A stretch of 64,000 nt of DNA from Ifrita kowaldi (taxonomy: Eukaryota; Chordata; Aves; Passeriformes; Cinclosomatidae), in contig VZRS01015031.1 in assembly GCA_013398055.1 (NCBI GenBank), positions 502,750 through 566,749 of the forward strand. The letters run 5' to 3'. Within the stretch, counting starts at the first letter, position 1, and the number at the start of each line of letters is the position of its first letter. Positions 1-12,660 of the stretch are shown one piece after another. A program made the position numbers and the translations under genes. Under the pieces are notes generated by a model. The model saw only the letters and a program-made list of their open reading frames with translations. It did not search any database and was not told the DNA's origin.

Positions 1-3000
1 TTTTTTTTGAGAGAGAGAATTGAAAACAAAGTTTGGGAGAAGCTATTAATACTCCTGTTTTGCTGAAAAGGTATCACCAAGACATGTAAGGACTTGGTAC
101 TTTCCAGTCAATATTTTGATGGAAAAAGACAATAACACTATAATTAAAGTGTGCTCATGTTTGAAGAGCATTTCTACTATAGACCGAATCAGAGAGGAAA
201 TTAAATAATCTCTGAGTATGTGGCAACACTGAGGAAATTGAGAATCAGAAGGACTTGAATGACACACAGCAGCAGTTATTCATGTGTGGAATATAAACAA
301 GGCAAGCCAAATGGTCATATTGAGACTGACTTAAACTTTAAACATATGCTCAAGTTATTTTATCTGAGATGAAGAGCACATTTCAAGATAAGCTGCAGCA
401 GCACACAGCAAACTGTGTAACAACTCCAGCAGAAATGAAGAAGAAAGCACATCATGAACATTTTCATTGTGGGAAAATACTCACTATGAATATGATTTCA
501 AATTCAAGAATAAACTCTGTAAATCCAGCAATAAACTGGGCCATGCTTAGAAAATATACAGGTCAATTAAAACTGATATTGAATTCATTTGGAATCTAGA
601 TGCTGTAGCATCTCCACCGTAGTTGAATTCGAGAGAGAAAATAAGTCACATTTGTTTACATGTGGAAGGCACAAGATTTGAAATGTGTCTCAGTAAAGCA
701 TCTGGTTTTCCTCTAATTTCACAGCAGGAATATTAGAGACTACTTAAATAGATGAAGTTGCAGAAAATTAAATTACCACTGAACACTTACAAGGAAATTC
801 ATTGTTCCCTGGAGTTCCCACAGTTGTAGTAAGGATGGTATATGACATCTCTGGGCTTTAAAGAGCAAGTACAGGCATCAACTGGTTGTAAACAAACAAG
901 AGATGTGTATGGCATGTACAGTGTCTGCAGATTTAAGGAACTATAAGATTTTTCCTATAATAGAAATTATCTAAACATTTGAAAAAAGCAGCTGATACCT
1001 TTTATGATGATAGCATAACCATAAACTGCAGGAAGATGAAGATGTAATTTTTTTTACAAACTGGTCTGGTACCTTTCCAGACACACACAAAAAAGGGAAA
1101 AATAACTGGAGCATTACAAGAACTCTGCAATAATGTTTAGGTTTAGCGTTACATAGAGCAAACAGCTGAGTACTTGAGCACAGCTAGTTCTGACAGAGAA
1201 GGGTGCTCTCCATATCGGTGTTGACCTTCACATTACCAACTTCCCGGGACAGATCAGTACCACTTCCCTAGTTCAGAAGATGTTTTTGCCTCGTTATTGC
1301 ATTTTGGCAAGTTCATCTTAAATTCATCTGCAAATACGGGCTGAAGACAAGGAGACAGTGTGTTATCTGATAGCAGACAAGAGTTTATTCCAATCCCACA
1401 GTGTACTGCCTGCAGTAACTGTATAGCTCTGGTTAGCAGGGCATACACAGGCAGATACCATGAAGTATTGCTGGCACACAAGGTTATTTGAATGACAATC
1501 ACAAAACTAGCAATGAGGATCACTCTGAAAACTCCCTCAGGGGCTTGGGTGTCATCATTAATCCTTAGGGAAAATTCTTTGATTGAATCTGCGCATACAA
1601 GCAATAGATATGTGCCTAAGTCACAAGGCAAAAGCTGAAGGAGGAAACACAAAAGGAACAGAAAATGCAGTATACAGTTACATCCTTTCCTGACAGGAGT
1701 CAATTATTGAGAGGGTGTTCGGTCATCTTCGAATTGAACAGATTGGCACTGGAAATTCTGGATTGTCCTGGTTCCATCAAAACTTTCTACAGAAGCTCTA
1801 GCCATGATCTGGCTGTGGCTGCTGGCCAGGCTGGCTTCTTACCGTAGCTCAGCTGACTGGCTATCCAGCTCTCTGGCATCAGGCCAACTGCTCAGTTGGT
1901 TTCTTGGCTTCCCAGGCTTGTCAGCTGGCAAAGAAATAGATTGTTCCATCTTTGCCAGAAGGGCTGCAGAGCCAACACGTTTTGTTCCAGCACTTGATGA
2001 AACAAAATATTGACAAGCTGGAATTTCCTGTAGAATAAAAAATTTCACTTCCCAGCCAGCTCCAATTATTATTGTATGGTCTAGTGTAACACAGTTACGG
2101 CATTTATCACATCCTCTAATAAACACAATGCACAGAAAGGATGTGAATTCAGAGAGCTTCCCAAGGCTTTGGATAATAATCTCATAGCATCTGCAACCGT
2201 CTCTATGGAGTACAATGCATCTTTTGATAATGTTAGCGTGTGATGCTTTCCATTCTGCATTAAAAGGCCTCCCAGGTTGGCTCTGAGAACTCGTTTGTCA
2301 GCAGGACATAACTGGCCAGTTTAGTATAGAATCTGTTCAGTATAGAACCATTTATGCATATTGTTTTGGAAACTTACACAGGTTACGCATCAAACTCTAG
2401 GGAAAGATGAACCAGTAATAACTAACTGCAGCATAGTAACATATATGAAGATTATTAGGTTTCCATTGTTGAAAAAAGGAGTTAAAATACCCATAAACAT
2501 GCAAATAAAAATGACTCCTCAAACATGTCACTGGAAACAATGGATTTGTGAAGCATTTTGTGAAGAGAAACCAAAAAATGCCATCACATTATAACATAAT
2601 GCCATAAACACAACCCTTGTTGGAGACAAACACCATGGTCCAGCCCAGGTTCATGACAAGATGACTCATAGAATTACCCACTGAAACGGAGAGTTCCAGT
2701 TTTGGAGGCGGTAGGGGTGTACTTAAGGAGACACTGAATAGGCACTAAATAGCAAAGCAAATCAACACCTGGGTGTGCACTTGCAGCAGAACAAGACCAT
2801 TTAAGCTGTGTCTGTTCTCAGTTGTGTCTGTGCTGTCCTCAGTGCCACGCTGACACATTTATTATGTTGGTGAACTGGATCAGCGAAACGGAAGGAAAGC
2901 AGGTTGTACTCTGGTCCTCTCAGTTCAATCTCATTTACCGCTTGATTTCACAAATGCTCACGCTGGCACAGGCCAGGAGCAGCGCAGACGCAGGAGCAGG

Positions 3001-5839
3001 GAGCTGGGCTGGAGAGCTGAAGGGTGTGTTATAAACAGATAAGCCACTGGAAGTCATTCATGAAATTATTGCATTATGAGCTATGAGCTTTAGACTTTTA
3101 TTTTGGTGGGGGGAGGGGAGGGAGAGGGGAGAAGGAGGATGGAATATTTTCAAGCATGGCAGATCCTTCCCAGCTTGCTGCAAGGGATCAATGGAAAAGG
3201 CTTACACAGGTTTTAAGACAGGAAGAATATGCTATGCCTCCTGTTAAAGGTAGGAATACATGGACCATAAATTACTCATCTGCCCTTGAGAAGGCTATCA
3301 TTATTATAAGTGTAGCTTATAGGATATAATTTCAGATCTTGCCTAGATTTAATAAAGCTTTAGCTACAGAGGGACATTTTCCAGAGGTAGTATCATCAAA
3401 AAAACCCCAACAAAACAACAGTGACACAATCATGCAACTGTGTAGGTTTCACGTACAGAGGGGGAAAAATGTAAATAAGTGACTAGTAAGAAAATAGGGA
3501 AAATAAAAGTCACATAAAGCCACAGACTATTTATTCAACACCTTTCACAGATCTTCAACACCTTTCATAGAACTGGCATTCAGTACCTGAGAGAGATGAC
3601 ATATAACTCAGTCTGAGACGGTCTTCGAACAAGTTGTTCCAAGCCAGTGATCCTAAAATATCAAGCTGAATAGACAGGTGCAGACAGTGAGTCAGGATAG
3701 TACCAGGGATATGAAAGTCATTTTAACAAAAAGATTCTGAAGATGCCTATTTTTCAGACCAAATGAGCAGGCAGAAAACATTGGAGGTGCATGGTCAGCT
3801 CTGCCTGAGACTGATTCCCTTCATGGGGCCTGATCCTGACCCCCACATGTGGACTGATGTCCCAGGCTGGCCTAAACCCCTCCCTGTCCCCACAGGTGCC
3901 TGATGCCCCAAGGGTGGGGCTGTCCTGAGCTTGCCCTCCTCCCTGGCTGGGGTCAGTGGGATGGGTTCTGACTGGCCAGACTCTGCCCTGAAACATATAA
4001 AATTCATGGGACAGAAAATACCAGAGCCCAGAAACCAACACTGTATTTCTTCATAATTAATATAAATTTTAAGAAGTGTTGGCTGACCAGACAAGCTTTC
4101 TGTGCTTTTACATAGGCAGTATTTAAATCAATTTTAAAAAAAAAAAAAATTAAAAAAATCACTATTTCAAAGCTATCCCCATTTTTATTATTATATAAAA
4201 ACGAACATTTTTTGTGACAAACAATGGCATGCCATGGGTTATGTTTCATAGTTTCCTGATGAGGGTAAACCTTGATTTTTCTCAAGGTTTTGGCAGGGAG
4301 CCATAGGAACTCATTATTCTGAACAGTCTAAGGGGAATTCCAAAACAAAGGGAATAAAAGGCTTGAATTTATTTTTAAAGCATGTTTTCTCATGCTTACA
4401 TTGCTTCCATAGCTATTTTGTTTTGGAAATTTTTTACTTACTGTTGACACATAAAAAACAACGATACATTAAAAAACAACAAAACCCTCTCACAGAACTT
4501 TTAGATTTCACAGAAACTGAGAAGTGTATTTAATGATGCAGTTGGTCAAAAGGAGGTATTTTGTTCTTGAACTGAAGATGAGCAAACTGTTAAAATGTCT
4601 TTACTCAAATGACAATGTATTTCCAAATCAGGCTGGTCTCAATGGGCACTGAAATGACGACTAACTTGACTTAAATTGGATGCTGTTATTCATTTACTTT
4701 CTCTCCATGCCATAGGGACCGGCAGTCCCTGGGAATATGAGAAACATTTTATTTGTCCCACTTATGTCACACACTGTGACACAGTTCAGAACCAATCTTT
4801 TTTTATCTGTGTAGTCTTTGCATGGCTTTGTTGCACAGCTTAGTAGTTTTTACGGTAAATGAAAATGTAGTTCACCTAACTATTCACAAAAATGAACATG
4901 CACCCCCGGACTTCTGAAGTGTCTAAAATGATTGTAGAACCCAGAAACAGCCCTTCATGGAAGACGAAACAGAAATAAAAGCCACAGCTTAAGTAAAACC
5001 AGAAGCTAGGCAGAAGCAGGAATTATCTAGAAAAGTAATGGAGATCCAGTAGCAAAAAATTCTCATATCCTTTTTATAGGTCGTGGGTGGTATCCAGAAG
5101 AAAAGTGCAATTTATGAGGGGGTCAGGGCAGTTTCCCTCTGTTTGTCTTTCTCTCTGTAAAATGGGGCAGGTTAGCGTTTGAAACCACCCAGGACCGAAA
5201 AGCTACAAGGGTAGCATTTTTCTTATTTTTTTTCTTCCCTAAGCCCTTCCCTAGCATACGAAGTTTGGGATTTTGTCTGAATGTAGCTTTGGGGGCTCTT
5301 TCTTTTCTGTGTTGCAGAAGCTGCTTGCAGGCACACGCTGCCCCATCTTCGCCTGCGGAACTCCGGTTCTGTCGCTCCTCCCCGAGCTTCACCCTCACAT
5401 GCCGGGTCTCAGGAAGATCTGTCCCGATTCCCAGAGTCTCTCCTTTGTGGGGGGACAGAGTTGTCAGCCCTCACTGCTCAGACGATCCACTGTGTACTGT
5501 TCAGCACACCTCCTCGCTGTGTCCCTGCTGCCAGGTTAGTGCCTGGGCGAGCTGCTGCTGCTGCTGGAACGGAGTTATGCTGGGAAGCTACACGACATTA
5601 CCTCTTCCACCCGAACGAAAAGAAATCCCAGGCCCCAACAGCACCTACACTTACATACTCATCAGAACAGCTCATGAGGAGGGGAAAATCAGTTGCGCAT
5701 CTGCCGGGCTAAAAGCACACCTGAGGCCCTGAGGAACCCGGCAGCACTGAATTTAGCAAGGCAGTGTGAAGGGAGGGAGGGCACGGGATTCTCAGACAGG
5801 GTCTTACAGTCTTGTCTGCGCCTCGTCTGACTAAAACCA
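1..5839. other. Upstream intergenic region, no supported gene
   Basis: No open reading frame here resembles a protein I recognise, and none is joined by convincing splice sites to another. Composition is AT-rich with A/T tracts, for example around 4134-4157, and a GC-richer patch at about 3800-3970 without CpG enrichment. In tetrapods with conserved synteny the gene on this side is DGKH. I looked for its C-terminal SAM-domain coding sequence and did not see it. Part of a long DGKH 3'UTR could lie here, but nothing in the sequence shows it. Confidence 0.6.
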
Positions 5840-6018
5840 GGCTGCAGCCTCCTACCTAGGCCGCCGGTCGGCCACGAGAGGCGACCCCGAGCAAGCGAGC
5901 GACAGCCCCAAACCCGGACGGAGCAGGCAGGAGCGGCCCGGCCCCCCGTCACACACACGGCTCCCGGGGCCTTCGCACAGGCCGTGCCCGCGCCCGGGCA
6001 CCCTCCGCGGGGAGGGGC

Positions 6019-6110
6019 TGGGACACGGCAGGGACGGGGTAGGGGCAGGGACACGGCAGGGGCAGAGACACGGCAGGGGCAAGGACAGGGGCAGGAGCAG
6101 GGGCAGGGGN
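6019..6110. repeat. GC-rich minisatellite with one unresolved base
   Basis: Imperfect tandem copies of a unit close to GGCAGGGACACGGCAGG run through the CpG island and decay into shorter GGGGCA repeats. The single N of the window lies at 6110, at the right edge of the array. The assembler probably failed there, so the true copy number may differ. It lies a few hundred bases upstream of the presumed transcription start. Confidence 0.85.
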
Positions 6111-6399
6111 GTGCCGGCGGTCACAGCCACAGGTACGGATAGCTCGCTCTTCTTCCCCACGGGCCGCCTTGCTGGGGAGCTCGGGCGCAGGGCGGGGCGC
6201 CGCCGCCGGCCTGTCAGTTGGGGCTCGCTGCCACAGGTGGCCCGGGGGCTCCCGGGAAGGCGCGGACCAGCGCATCCTCCGCCGCCCTTGCCAAGGAAGG
6301 TTCCCCTGGGGCAGCGCAGCTCCTGCGGGCCCCACTGGTCAGCTGGAGGGGGGCCGGAGCCGAGGCCGGGGCCGCGCTGGACCGCAGCGCGGGGGTGAC

Positions 6400-6574
6400 A
6401 CGAGGTGGGGAGGGGGGAACGCAGCGCTTCGGCCCCCGGGACCCGCGGGGCGTGCGGGGTTCGCGATCGCAGGTCCCCACGGTGCCCCCGTGGGCCGGGG
6501 CTGTCGGTCCGCGGTCTCGGCTGGGGGCTGACTGACCCGTGCTGGTGCTGTCGTGGTCGGTGCACGGCCGCTCC
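6400..6574 (+). other. Probable non-coding first exon of AKAP11 (start uncertain)
   Basis: The first coding exon has a splice acceptor directly before its 5'UTR part, so at least one upstream non-coding exon must exist. Within the CpG island the best donor is CC|GTGAGT at 6574|6575, so exon 1 probably ends at 6574. The transcription start cannot be placed from sequence; the start coordinate is only a guess. RNA evidence could show another donor. Confidence 0.4.
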
Positions 6575-7737
6575 GTGAGTTCGCGTTCCCTCCTACGCTG
6601 TTTGGGTTGTGGTCGATGCGCACGGGTTAAGTAAGTTCAGCCTGTTCTCAACATTTCGCTGTAGAAGTGTCTCCTCGCCCTCCCTCCCTCCCGCCGCACG
6701 TCCTCCTCACAGTTCCTTTTCTCCCTCAAGGGAGGAGGAACAAGCAGCGTTCCTCCTTTGCTTTCTTGGCTCTTTTGAGGGGCTTTCTTTGTCTTTCTTA
6801 TTACAACTGAAGCACTTTTCTCTGGTTTTCAAAAAAAAATCCAATATGCAAAAGGAAAAAAATGGGTGAACTGTAGATCTGAACTGTATTTAGTGATGTA
6901 CTGCCAGAGTGAGATAGGCAGGAAAAAATCCCGCTTACATTGTGTCTGGAAAAGATCAGTGATACTGAAATAAATGATAACAATGCTCGAAATTTATCCA
7001 TATTACACTTGGGAAGAGTCTTACATTGCTCCATGTTTGTAAGATTATTTCAGGATCGTACAGTTAGACTTTAGTGATAGATGCCACCAATATTTAATTA
7101 ATCCTTGAGAGCTAAACAAGGTATTCTCTGCTGAAATTTTCTCTAGGGGGGGAATAAGTTTGCTTGAGAAAATGCTGCAGCTTAGAAAATAATAGTCCCA
7201 CCTTACTTGGTGTAGTTCTGTTATGTACACAACAGAATGAAATACAGAAGCTTAAAGTTAATTGCATAAGCCACAAAGTCTAGGCTAAAGGATATCCCTT
7301 GTACATCAAGTAACATTTTTTTCCCAGGAAGTGTTTGAGAATCCAGACCCAGGAGTGGAGAGAAGCTGTGGGTGATTACTTTCTAGTGATGATCTAGGAA
7401 AAAAAAATGAAGGATTTTTTTTGAAATTGCTGCTTCTATACAATGTGAGAGAATTAAAACCAAACAAGAAAAAGAGGACTCAACCTGTCATTAATGCTCA
7501 CCATAAATGATGTATTTTGCTTGCTTCGTAGTGTGGGTCTGACTGTGGTTAAAACAACTTGTATTTCCTAACTGGACTTTTTCAAGACTGGTGACCTGAT
7601 CACTGAAACTGATAAATCATTAGAAATAAGAAATAGAAAATGATCCATTAGACTATTCTGCCTGCTTGTCAGCATAGACTTGCTTAATTTGTTTTTCAAT
7701 AGCAATTGTTTGGTAAGGTTATAAATACACATGCAGG

Positions 7738-8803
7738 ACAACCAGGGAATCAGGCCCAACCAATATGGATTTATGAAAGGAAGGCTCTGCTTGGCCAATC
7801 TGATCTCCTTCTATGACAAAGTGACCCGCTTAGTAGATGAGGGAAAGCCTGTGGATGATGTCTGTCTTGACTAAAGTAAAGCGTTTGACACTGTCTCCCA
7901 CAGCATCCTCTTAGAAAAACTGGCTGTTCACGGCTTGAATGGGAGTACTCTTCAGTGGATGAAAAACAGGCTGGATGGCTGGGCCCAGAGAGTAGTGGGC
8001 CCTGCTGGAGGCCAGTCACTAGTGGTGTCCTCAGGGGTCAGTTCTGGGGCAAGTGCTGTTTAACATCTTTATTGATGATCTGGATATGGAGATTGAGTGC
8101 ACCCTCAGTAAATTTGCAGACAGCACCGAGTTGGATGGGAGTGTTGATCTGATTGAGAGTAGGAGGGCACGTGGAGACTTGGACAGGCTGAATCAGTGGG
8201 CTGAGGCCAGTGGTACGAGGTTCAACAAAGCCAAGTGTGGGGTCTTGCACTTGAGTCGCAACAACCCCTGCAGCGCTACAGGCTGGGGGAAGAGTGGCTG
8301 TAAAGCTGTTCAGTAGAAAGGAACTTGAGGGGTTCTGGTTGACAGTGGCTGAACATGAGCCAGCTGTGCCCAGGTGGCCGAGAAGGCAAATGGCATCCTG
8401 GCCTGTATCAGCAACAGTATGGCCAGCAGGACCAAGGCAGAGATTGTCCCCTTGTACTCGGCACTGGCGAGGCCACACCTCGAATCCTGTATTCAGTTTT
8501 GGGCCCCTCACTTCCAAAAGGACGTCGAGGCACTGGAGCATGTCTAAAGAAGGGCAGCAAGGCTCATGAAAGGTGTAGAACACATCTTACGAGGAGTGAC
8601 TGAGGGAGCTGAGGGTGTTTAGCCTGGAGAAGAGGAGGCTCGGAGGAGACCTCTTTGCTCTCTATAACCACCTGAAAGGAGGGTGTAGTCAGGTAGGGGC
8701 CAGTCTCTTCTGCCATGCCTGCAGTGAGAGGACCAGAGGAAATGGATGGTTGAACTAGATAATCTTGTAGGCCTCTTCCAACCTTGATGATTTTATGATT
8801 CTA
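7738..8803 (+). mobile_element. CR1 LINE, truncated and internally deleted
   Basis: The + strand reads through the CR1 reverse-transcriptase region with stops and shifts. Recognisable pieces include the segment around YLDFSKAFDT (here with a stop at 7871), a FNIFIDDLD-like motif, and a degenerate catalytic motif, FADS instead of FADD, near 8116. After the GGC-rich fragment near 8690, about 300 bp of the usual C-terminal RT sequence is missing. The copy then joins the family 3' tail, ending in the TTATGATTCTA-type repeat at 8803. It is 5' truncated, dead and old. Confidence 0.9.
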
Positions 8804-9448
8804 AAAGAGTGTTGTTTTTAAATTTCATATTTGGAATGAATCATTCAAAGCTCAGTGTTTGATTAAGCCTGGCTTTTGCAAATCATCATCAGAGTTCTCT
8901 GGGCTGCTTCAGGTCAGTGTGTTGAAGACAAAAAACCTGTACTTTTTCTTTAAAAGAAAGATGTCTATTTTTGCTCTAGTACTACTAAAAGACTTCCTTG
9001 TCATGGCCTGGAATACTTTATTTGAAATCTAATTTTAATAAGAACATATTACATATATTTTAAATATAGTGCCTGTGTAGCACAAATTTCTCATAACCTG
9101 TATGTGTTTAATGTAGGTGTGCACATGTCCACATATGCCCCTAGAACAATTGAAGAGATTTACTCACCACATTTACAGAAAAAAAGTAAAGTTTCTTCTT
9201 TTCTGCCAGCTAAGGTTTGTCAATATACATTGACTTACAGTGAATTTAGGCATGGGATAGATTTACACAAAGAGATTAAATCCATGGCAGATTTCCTATT
9301 GGATTCCCTTAAGCTGATTATTTAATTTTGCTCCTTACATATATTCAAACAAGGATACATGTATATGGAAAAGCTAGCTAAATGCTTATTACATGCTCTG
9401 ATGAGAAGAATGCTGCTCAGCAAATTGCTGGAAAAATGGTTTTATAAA

Positions 9449-10281
9449 TTCATAGAATGCTTTGGGCTAGAAGGGACCTTTAAAGGCCATCTAGTCCAAC
9501 TACCCTGCAGTGAGCAGGGACATCTACAACTAGATCAGGTTGCTCAGAGCTCTGTCCAGCCTGACCTTGAATGTTTCCAGGGATGGGGCACCTACAACCT
9601 CTGGACAGCCTGTGTCAATGCCTCACCACCCTCATTGTAGACGATTTCTTGTATCTAATCTAATCTAAACCTACCCTCTTCTAGTTTAAAGCCGTTCCTC
9701 CTTTTTCTAATACAACAGGCACTGTGAGAAAGTTTGTCCCTGTCATTCTTATAAGCCCCATTTAAATATTGGAAGGCTTCTGTAAGGTCTTCCCAGAGCC
9801 TTCTCCAGGCCAGACAACTCCCACTCTCCCAGGCTGTCTTCACAGCAGAAATGCTCCATCCCTCTGATCATTTTTGTGACCCTCCTCCAGACCCGCTCCA
9901 GCAGATCCATGTCTTTCCTGTGCTGAGGACCCCAGAGCTGGGTGCAGCGCTGCAGGTGGGCTCTCACCAGAGCAGAGAATCACCCTGCTGGCTTTGCTGC
10001 TTTCTATGCAGCCCAGGACATGGCTGGCTTTTGGGCTGCAGTCGCACATTGCTGGGTCATGTCCACTTTCTTGTCCACTACCACCCCCAAGTCATTCTTC
10101 TCAGGGCTGCTCTTAATCATTTCATCCTACAGCTTGTATTGATACTGGGAATTTTCCCAACCCAGATGCAGGACCTTGCGTGTGGTGTTGTTGAACCTCA
10201 TGAGCTTCATATGGGTCCACTGCTTGAGCTTATCCAGGTCCTTCTGGGTAGTATCCCGTCCCTCAGGCTTGTCAACCACAC
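9449..10281 (-). mobile_element. CR1 LINE, 3' part (right of the nested LTR in element sense)
   Basis: Read on the minus strand, this is the 3' end of a CR1 element: the 3' tail at 9449, then the C-terminal RT region. The segment on the + strand with the CR1 signature around CATCTAGTCCAAC (9489-9501) is typical of bird CR1 copies. It stops abruptly at 10281 and the same element continues at 10719, after an inserted LTR. Many stops and shifts show that it is inactive. Confidence 0.93.
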
Positions 10282-10718
10282 TGATGCCCTAGGTTTTAAC
10301 TTTCATATTTTTCAAGTCCTGTACTGCCTAGTGTGTAACTCTGAAGTTTCTTGTAGCCTGTTAACTTCTGCTCTCTCATGCTAGGTAGACATAACAAAGC
10401 CTCTCCAGGCCTGCTCTCAAGGACACTCAGACTGTCCTAGGCCCAAAATGTAAACCAAAGCCTCTGAAAGGGGGGTGCAAGCTTGGGGAAACTGCATCAT
10501 TAACTGAAGCTTTAATTAGAGAATTAATCCTGATGTGCAGATGAACCAAACTTATAAAATTGTGAAGAACTCGTGACCTGTCGTCCATCTTGGGGTCCAT
10601 CTTGGCAGTAGCCTCTGGCTCCCCAGGGTGTACCTTTGAAGGCCCTTCAAATAAATACCTACCTTTGTTCCCGTTTTCTTGTCTAGTCTCTGTTTTTAGG
10701 TGGCCTCTCAAGGCATCA
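10282..10718. mobile_element. Solo LTR of an endogenous retrovirus inserted in CR1
   Basis: A 437-bp block interrupts the CR1 element. It starts with TGATGCC and ends with GGCATCA, a perfect 7-bp terminal inverted repeat with the canonical TG...CA ends. It is flanked by ACAC on both sides (10278-10281 and 10719-10722), a 4-bp target duplication. Removing the block plus one ACAC restores the uninterrupted CR1 reading. On the + strand there is a TATA-like box (TATAAAA, 10553-10559) and AATAAA at 10649-10654, in the order expected of U3-R-U5, so the LTR is probably + oriented. No viral genes are present. The 4-bp duplication suggests a gammaretrovirus-like (class I) integrase. Confidence 0.88.
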
Positions 10719-12660
10719 ACACCACTCACCTTGGTGTTGTCTGCAAGTTTGCTGAGGGTGCACTCGATTCACTTGGTCTATGTCATTAATGAAGATACTA
10801 GATAACACTGGTCCCACTGCGAACTGCTGAGGGACACCACTTGTCGCCAGTGTTCATCTGGACATTGAGCTGTTGGCTACTCTCTTCTGGACGGGTCCAT
10901 CCAACCAGCTCCTTATCCACTGAACATTCCACCCATCAAATCCTTATCTCTCCAATTTGGAGTGAAGGATGTTTTGGGGGGTTGTGTTGAAAGCCTTGCG
11001 GATGTCCAGATAGATGACATCCGTAGCTCTTTCCTTGTCCACTGATGTAGTCACCCCATCACTGAAGGCCACTGGGCTGGTTAGGCAGGACTTGCCCTTG
11101 GTGACACTGTGCTGGCTGTCCTGAATCACCTCCCTGTTTCTATGTATCTTAGCATAGCTTCTAGGAGCATCTGTGCCATGATCTTCTCAGACACAGAGGT
11201 TAGACCGACTGGTCAGTAGTGCCCAGGATACGCCTTTCTACCCTTTGTTAAAGTGGGTACAATGTCTCCCATTTTCCAGTCACCTGATTGCCATGACTTT
11301 TCAGATATGATGGAGTAACTTGATAACTACATCAGCCAATTCTCTCTCTCAGGACCCCGGAGTGTGTCTCAACAGGTCCTTCAGACTTATGTACATTCAG
11401 ATTCCTCAGATGTTTGCAAACCTGACCTTCTCTTTGCTCCCCCAGTCCATCCACTGGAGAGGTGTGGGAAGAAAAGTTGCCAGTGAAGACTGAGGCAAAA
11501 AAGTTGTTGAGTATCTCAGCCATCTCATCTTTTGTTACCAGTTTGCCAGTTGTGTTTGTCAGTGGGAGTGCATTTTCTTTGACCTTCTATTTCTCTCTGA
11601 CGTACCTGTAGAAGCCCTTCTTAATCTTTGCATCCCTTGACAAGTTCAGCTTCATCTTCACCTTGGCCTTCTGACCTCATCCCTGCAAAACTGGGCAGCG
11701 TCCTTGTACTCTTCCCAGAATATCTGTCCCTGCTTCTGCTGCCTGTTCATCTCCTACTTGCCCTTTAGTTTGACCTCAGTTGGTCTTAGTTTGGTCTCAA
11801 CTCAGCAGTGCCAGTCCTGTGCCTTCCTTTCCTGATTTCTTACACCCAGGGATTGGTAGCTCTTGTGCTTTATGGAAAGTGTCCTTAAAGATCTGCCAGC
11901 TCTGTCCTGCTCCCACATCTCTGAGGACAGTTTCCCAGGGGGTCCTGTGGATTTAGCTCCTTGAGCAGCCAGAAGTGTGCTATTCCAAAGTTGAGGATCC
12001 GGAGCTTACTTTTTGCCTGTTCCATGTCCCTCAGGGCTGCAAAAACCACGTATACGTGACTCCTATGGCCCAGGCTTTCACCAATCGTGTCGTCAGTGAT
12101 TAGCTCACTTAGGTGGGTGACCAGCAGGTCCGGTGTTGCATCCCCTCTGGTCAGGATTGTCTATCATGTGTCTTAAGCTATCCTCCATGCATTCCAGGAG
12201 TCTCCTTCTGAAATAGCTTGCTGTGCTACTTTTTCAATAGATTTTGGGTTGGTTGAAGTCACCCAGCAGGACAAGAGCCTATAAGCGTGATGCTTCCTGT
12301 AGCCAGAACAAGAAGGCTTCCTCAGTAGGCTTCCCTGGATCGATCAACCACAAGGTTCTCTTGATACCTTGTTTTGTTCTTTTTGCCAGTACGCTTTCAG
12401 CCTGTTCATGGCTGTTGTTCAGAGACAACTCTTCATACTCTATCCATTTCTTGTTGTAGAGGGCAACATTCAGCCATTTCTTCCTAGCCTGTCCTTTCTT
12501 AACAGCCTGTAAGCCATCCACAGCCACACTCCAACTGCGGGATTTTTCCCTCCAAGTTTTAGTAATGGCAACTAAGTTGTAGCTTTCTAGCAGCACAGAG
12601 GCTTCCAACTCCTCTTGTGTGTTGTCCGTGCTGTGTACATTTAAGGTGATCCAACTTGCT
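10719..12660 (-). mobile_element. CR1 LINE, 5' part with RT and endonuclease remnants
   Basis: Continuation of the CR1 copy at 9449-10281. Minus-strand translations show RT fragments (a YLDIRKAFNTTPQNIL segment at about 10990-11040, and an FFASVFTGN segment at about 11480-11510). Near 12280-12660 there are remnants of the apurinic endonuclease domain (QEELEASVLLESYNLVAITK). ORF2 is thus represented nearly from its start, but ORF1 and the 5'UTR are absent. The RT catalytic motif next to the LTR reads LADN instead of FADD. Frameshifts and stops throughout mark an old, inactive copy. Confidence 0.9.

Larger units (their letters stand above)
5840..6590. promoter_or_regulatory. CpG island, probable AKAP11 promoter
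   Basis: This is the only long GC- and CpG-rich block in the window. It contains many CG dinucleotides, GC-box sequences such as GGGCGGGGC at 6190-6198, and no TATA box, as is typical of broadly expressed vertebrate genes. It lies about 8.6 kb upstream of the first coding exon of AKAP11 on the + strand, where the gene's start is expected. Overlapping ORFs on both strands are by-products of high GC content. No gene is visible on the minus strand immediately to the left, but bidirectional transcription is possible. Confidence 0.85.

Noticed and set aside
5265..5732. 155-codon + strand ORF with a Cys-rich, signal-like beginning
   Set aside because: No family resemblance, no splice or polyadenylation context, and it lies in the GC-rising flank of a CpG island where long chance ORFs are common.
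1..5839. 3' exons of DGKH
   Set aside because: Expected from synteny, but no SAM-domain or other DGKH coding sequence can be read here.
5852..6565. Minus-strand ORF of 237 codons across the CpG island
   Set aside because: Pro/Arg-rich low-complexity translation caused by GC content and the minisatellite; it spans the N and has no homology that I can see.
8038..8583. Minus-strand 181-codon ORF
   Set aside because: Antisense shadow of the CR1 reverse-transcriptase remnant on the + strand.
9851..10384. + strand 177-codon ORF
   Set aside because: Antisense reading of the CR1 copy running into the inserted LTR.
10427..10729. Minus-strand ORF inside the LTR
   Set aside because: Chance ORF; LTRs of this size do not encode proteins and nothing viral is recognisable.
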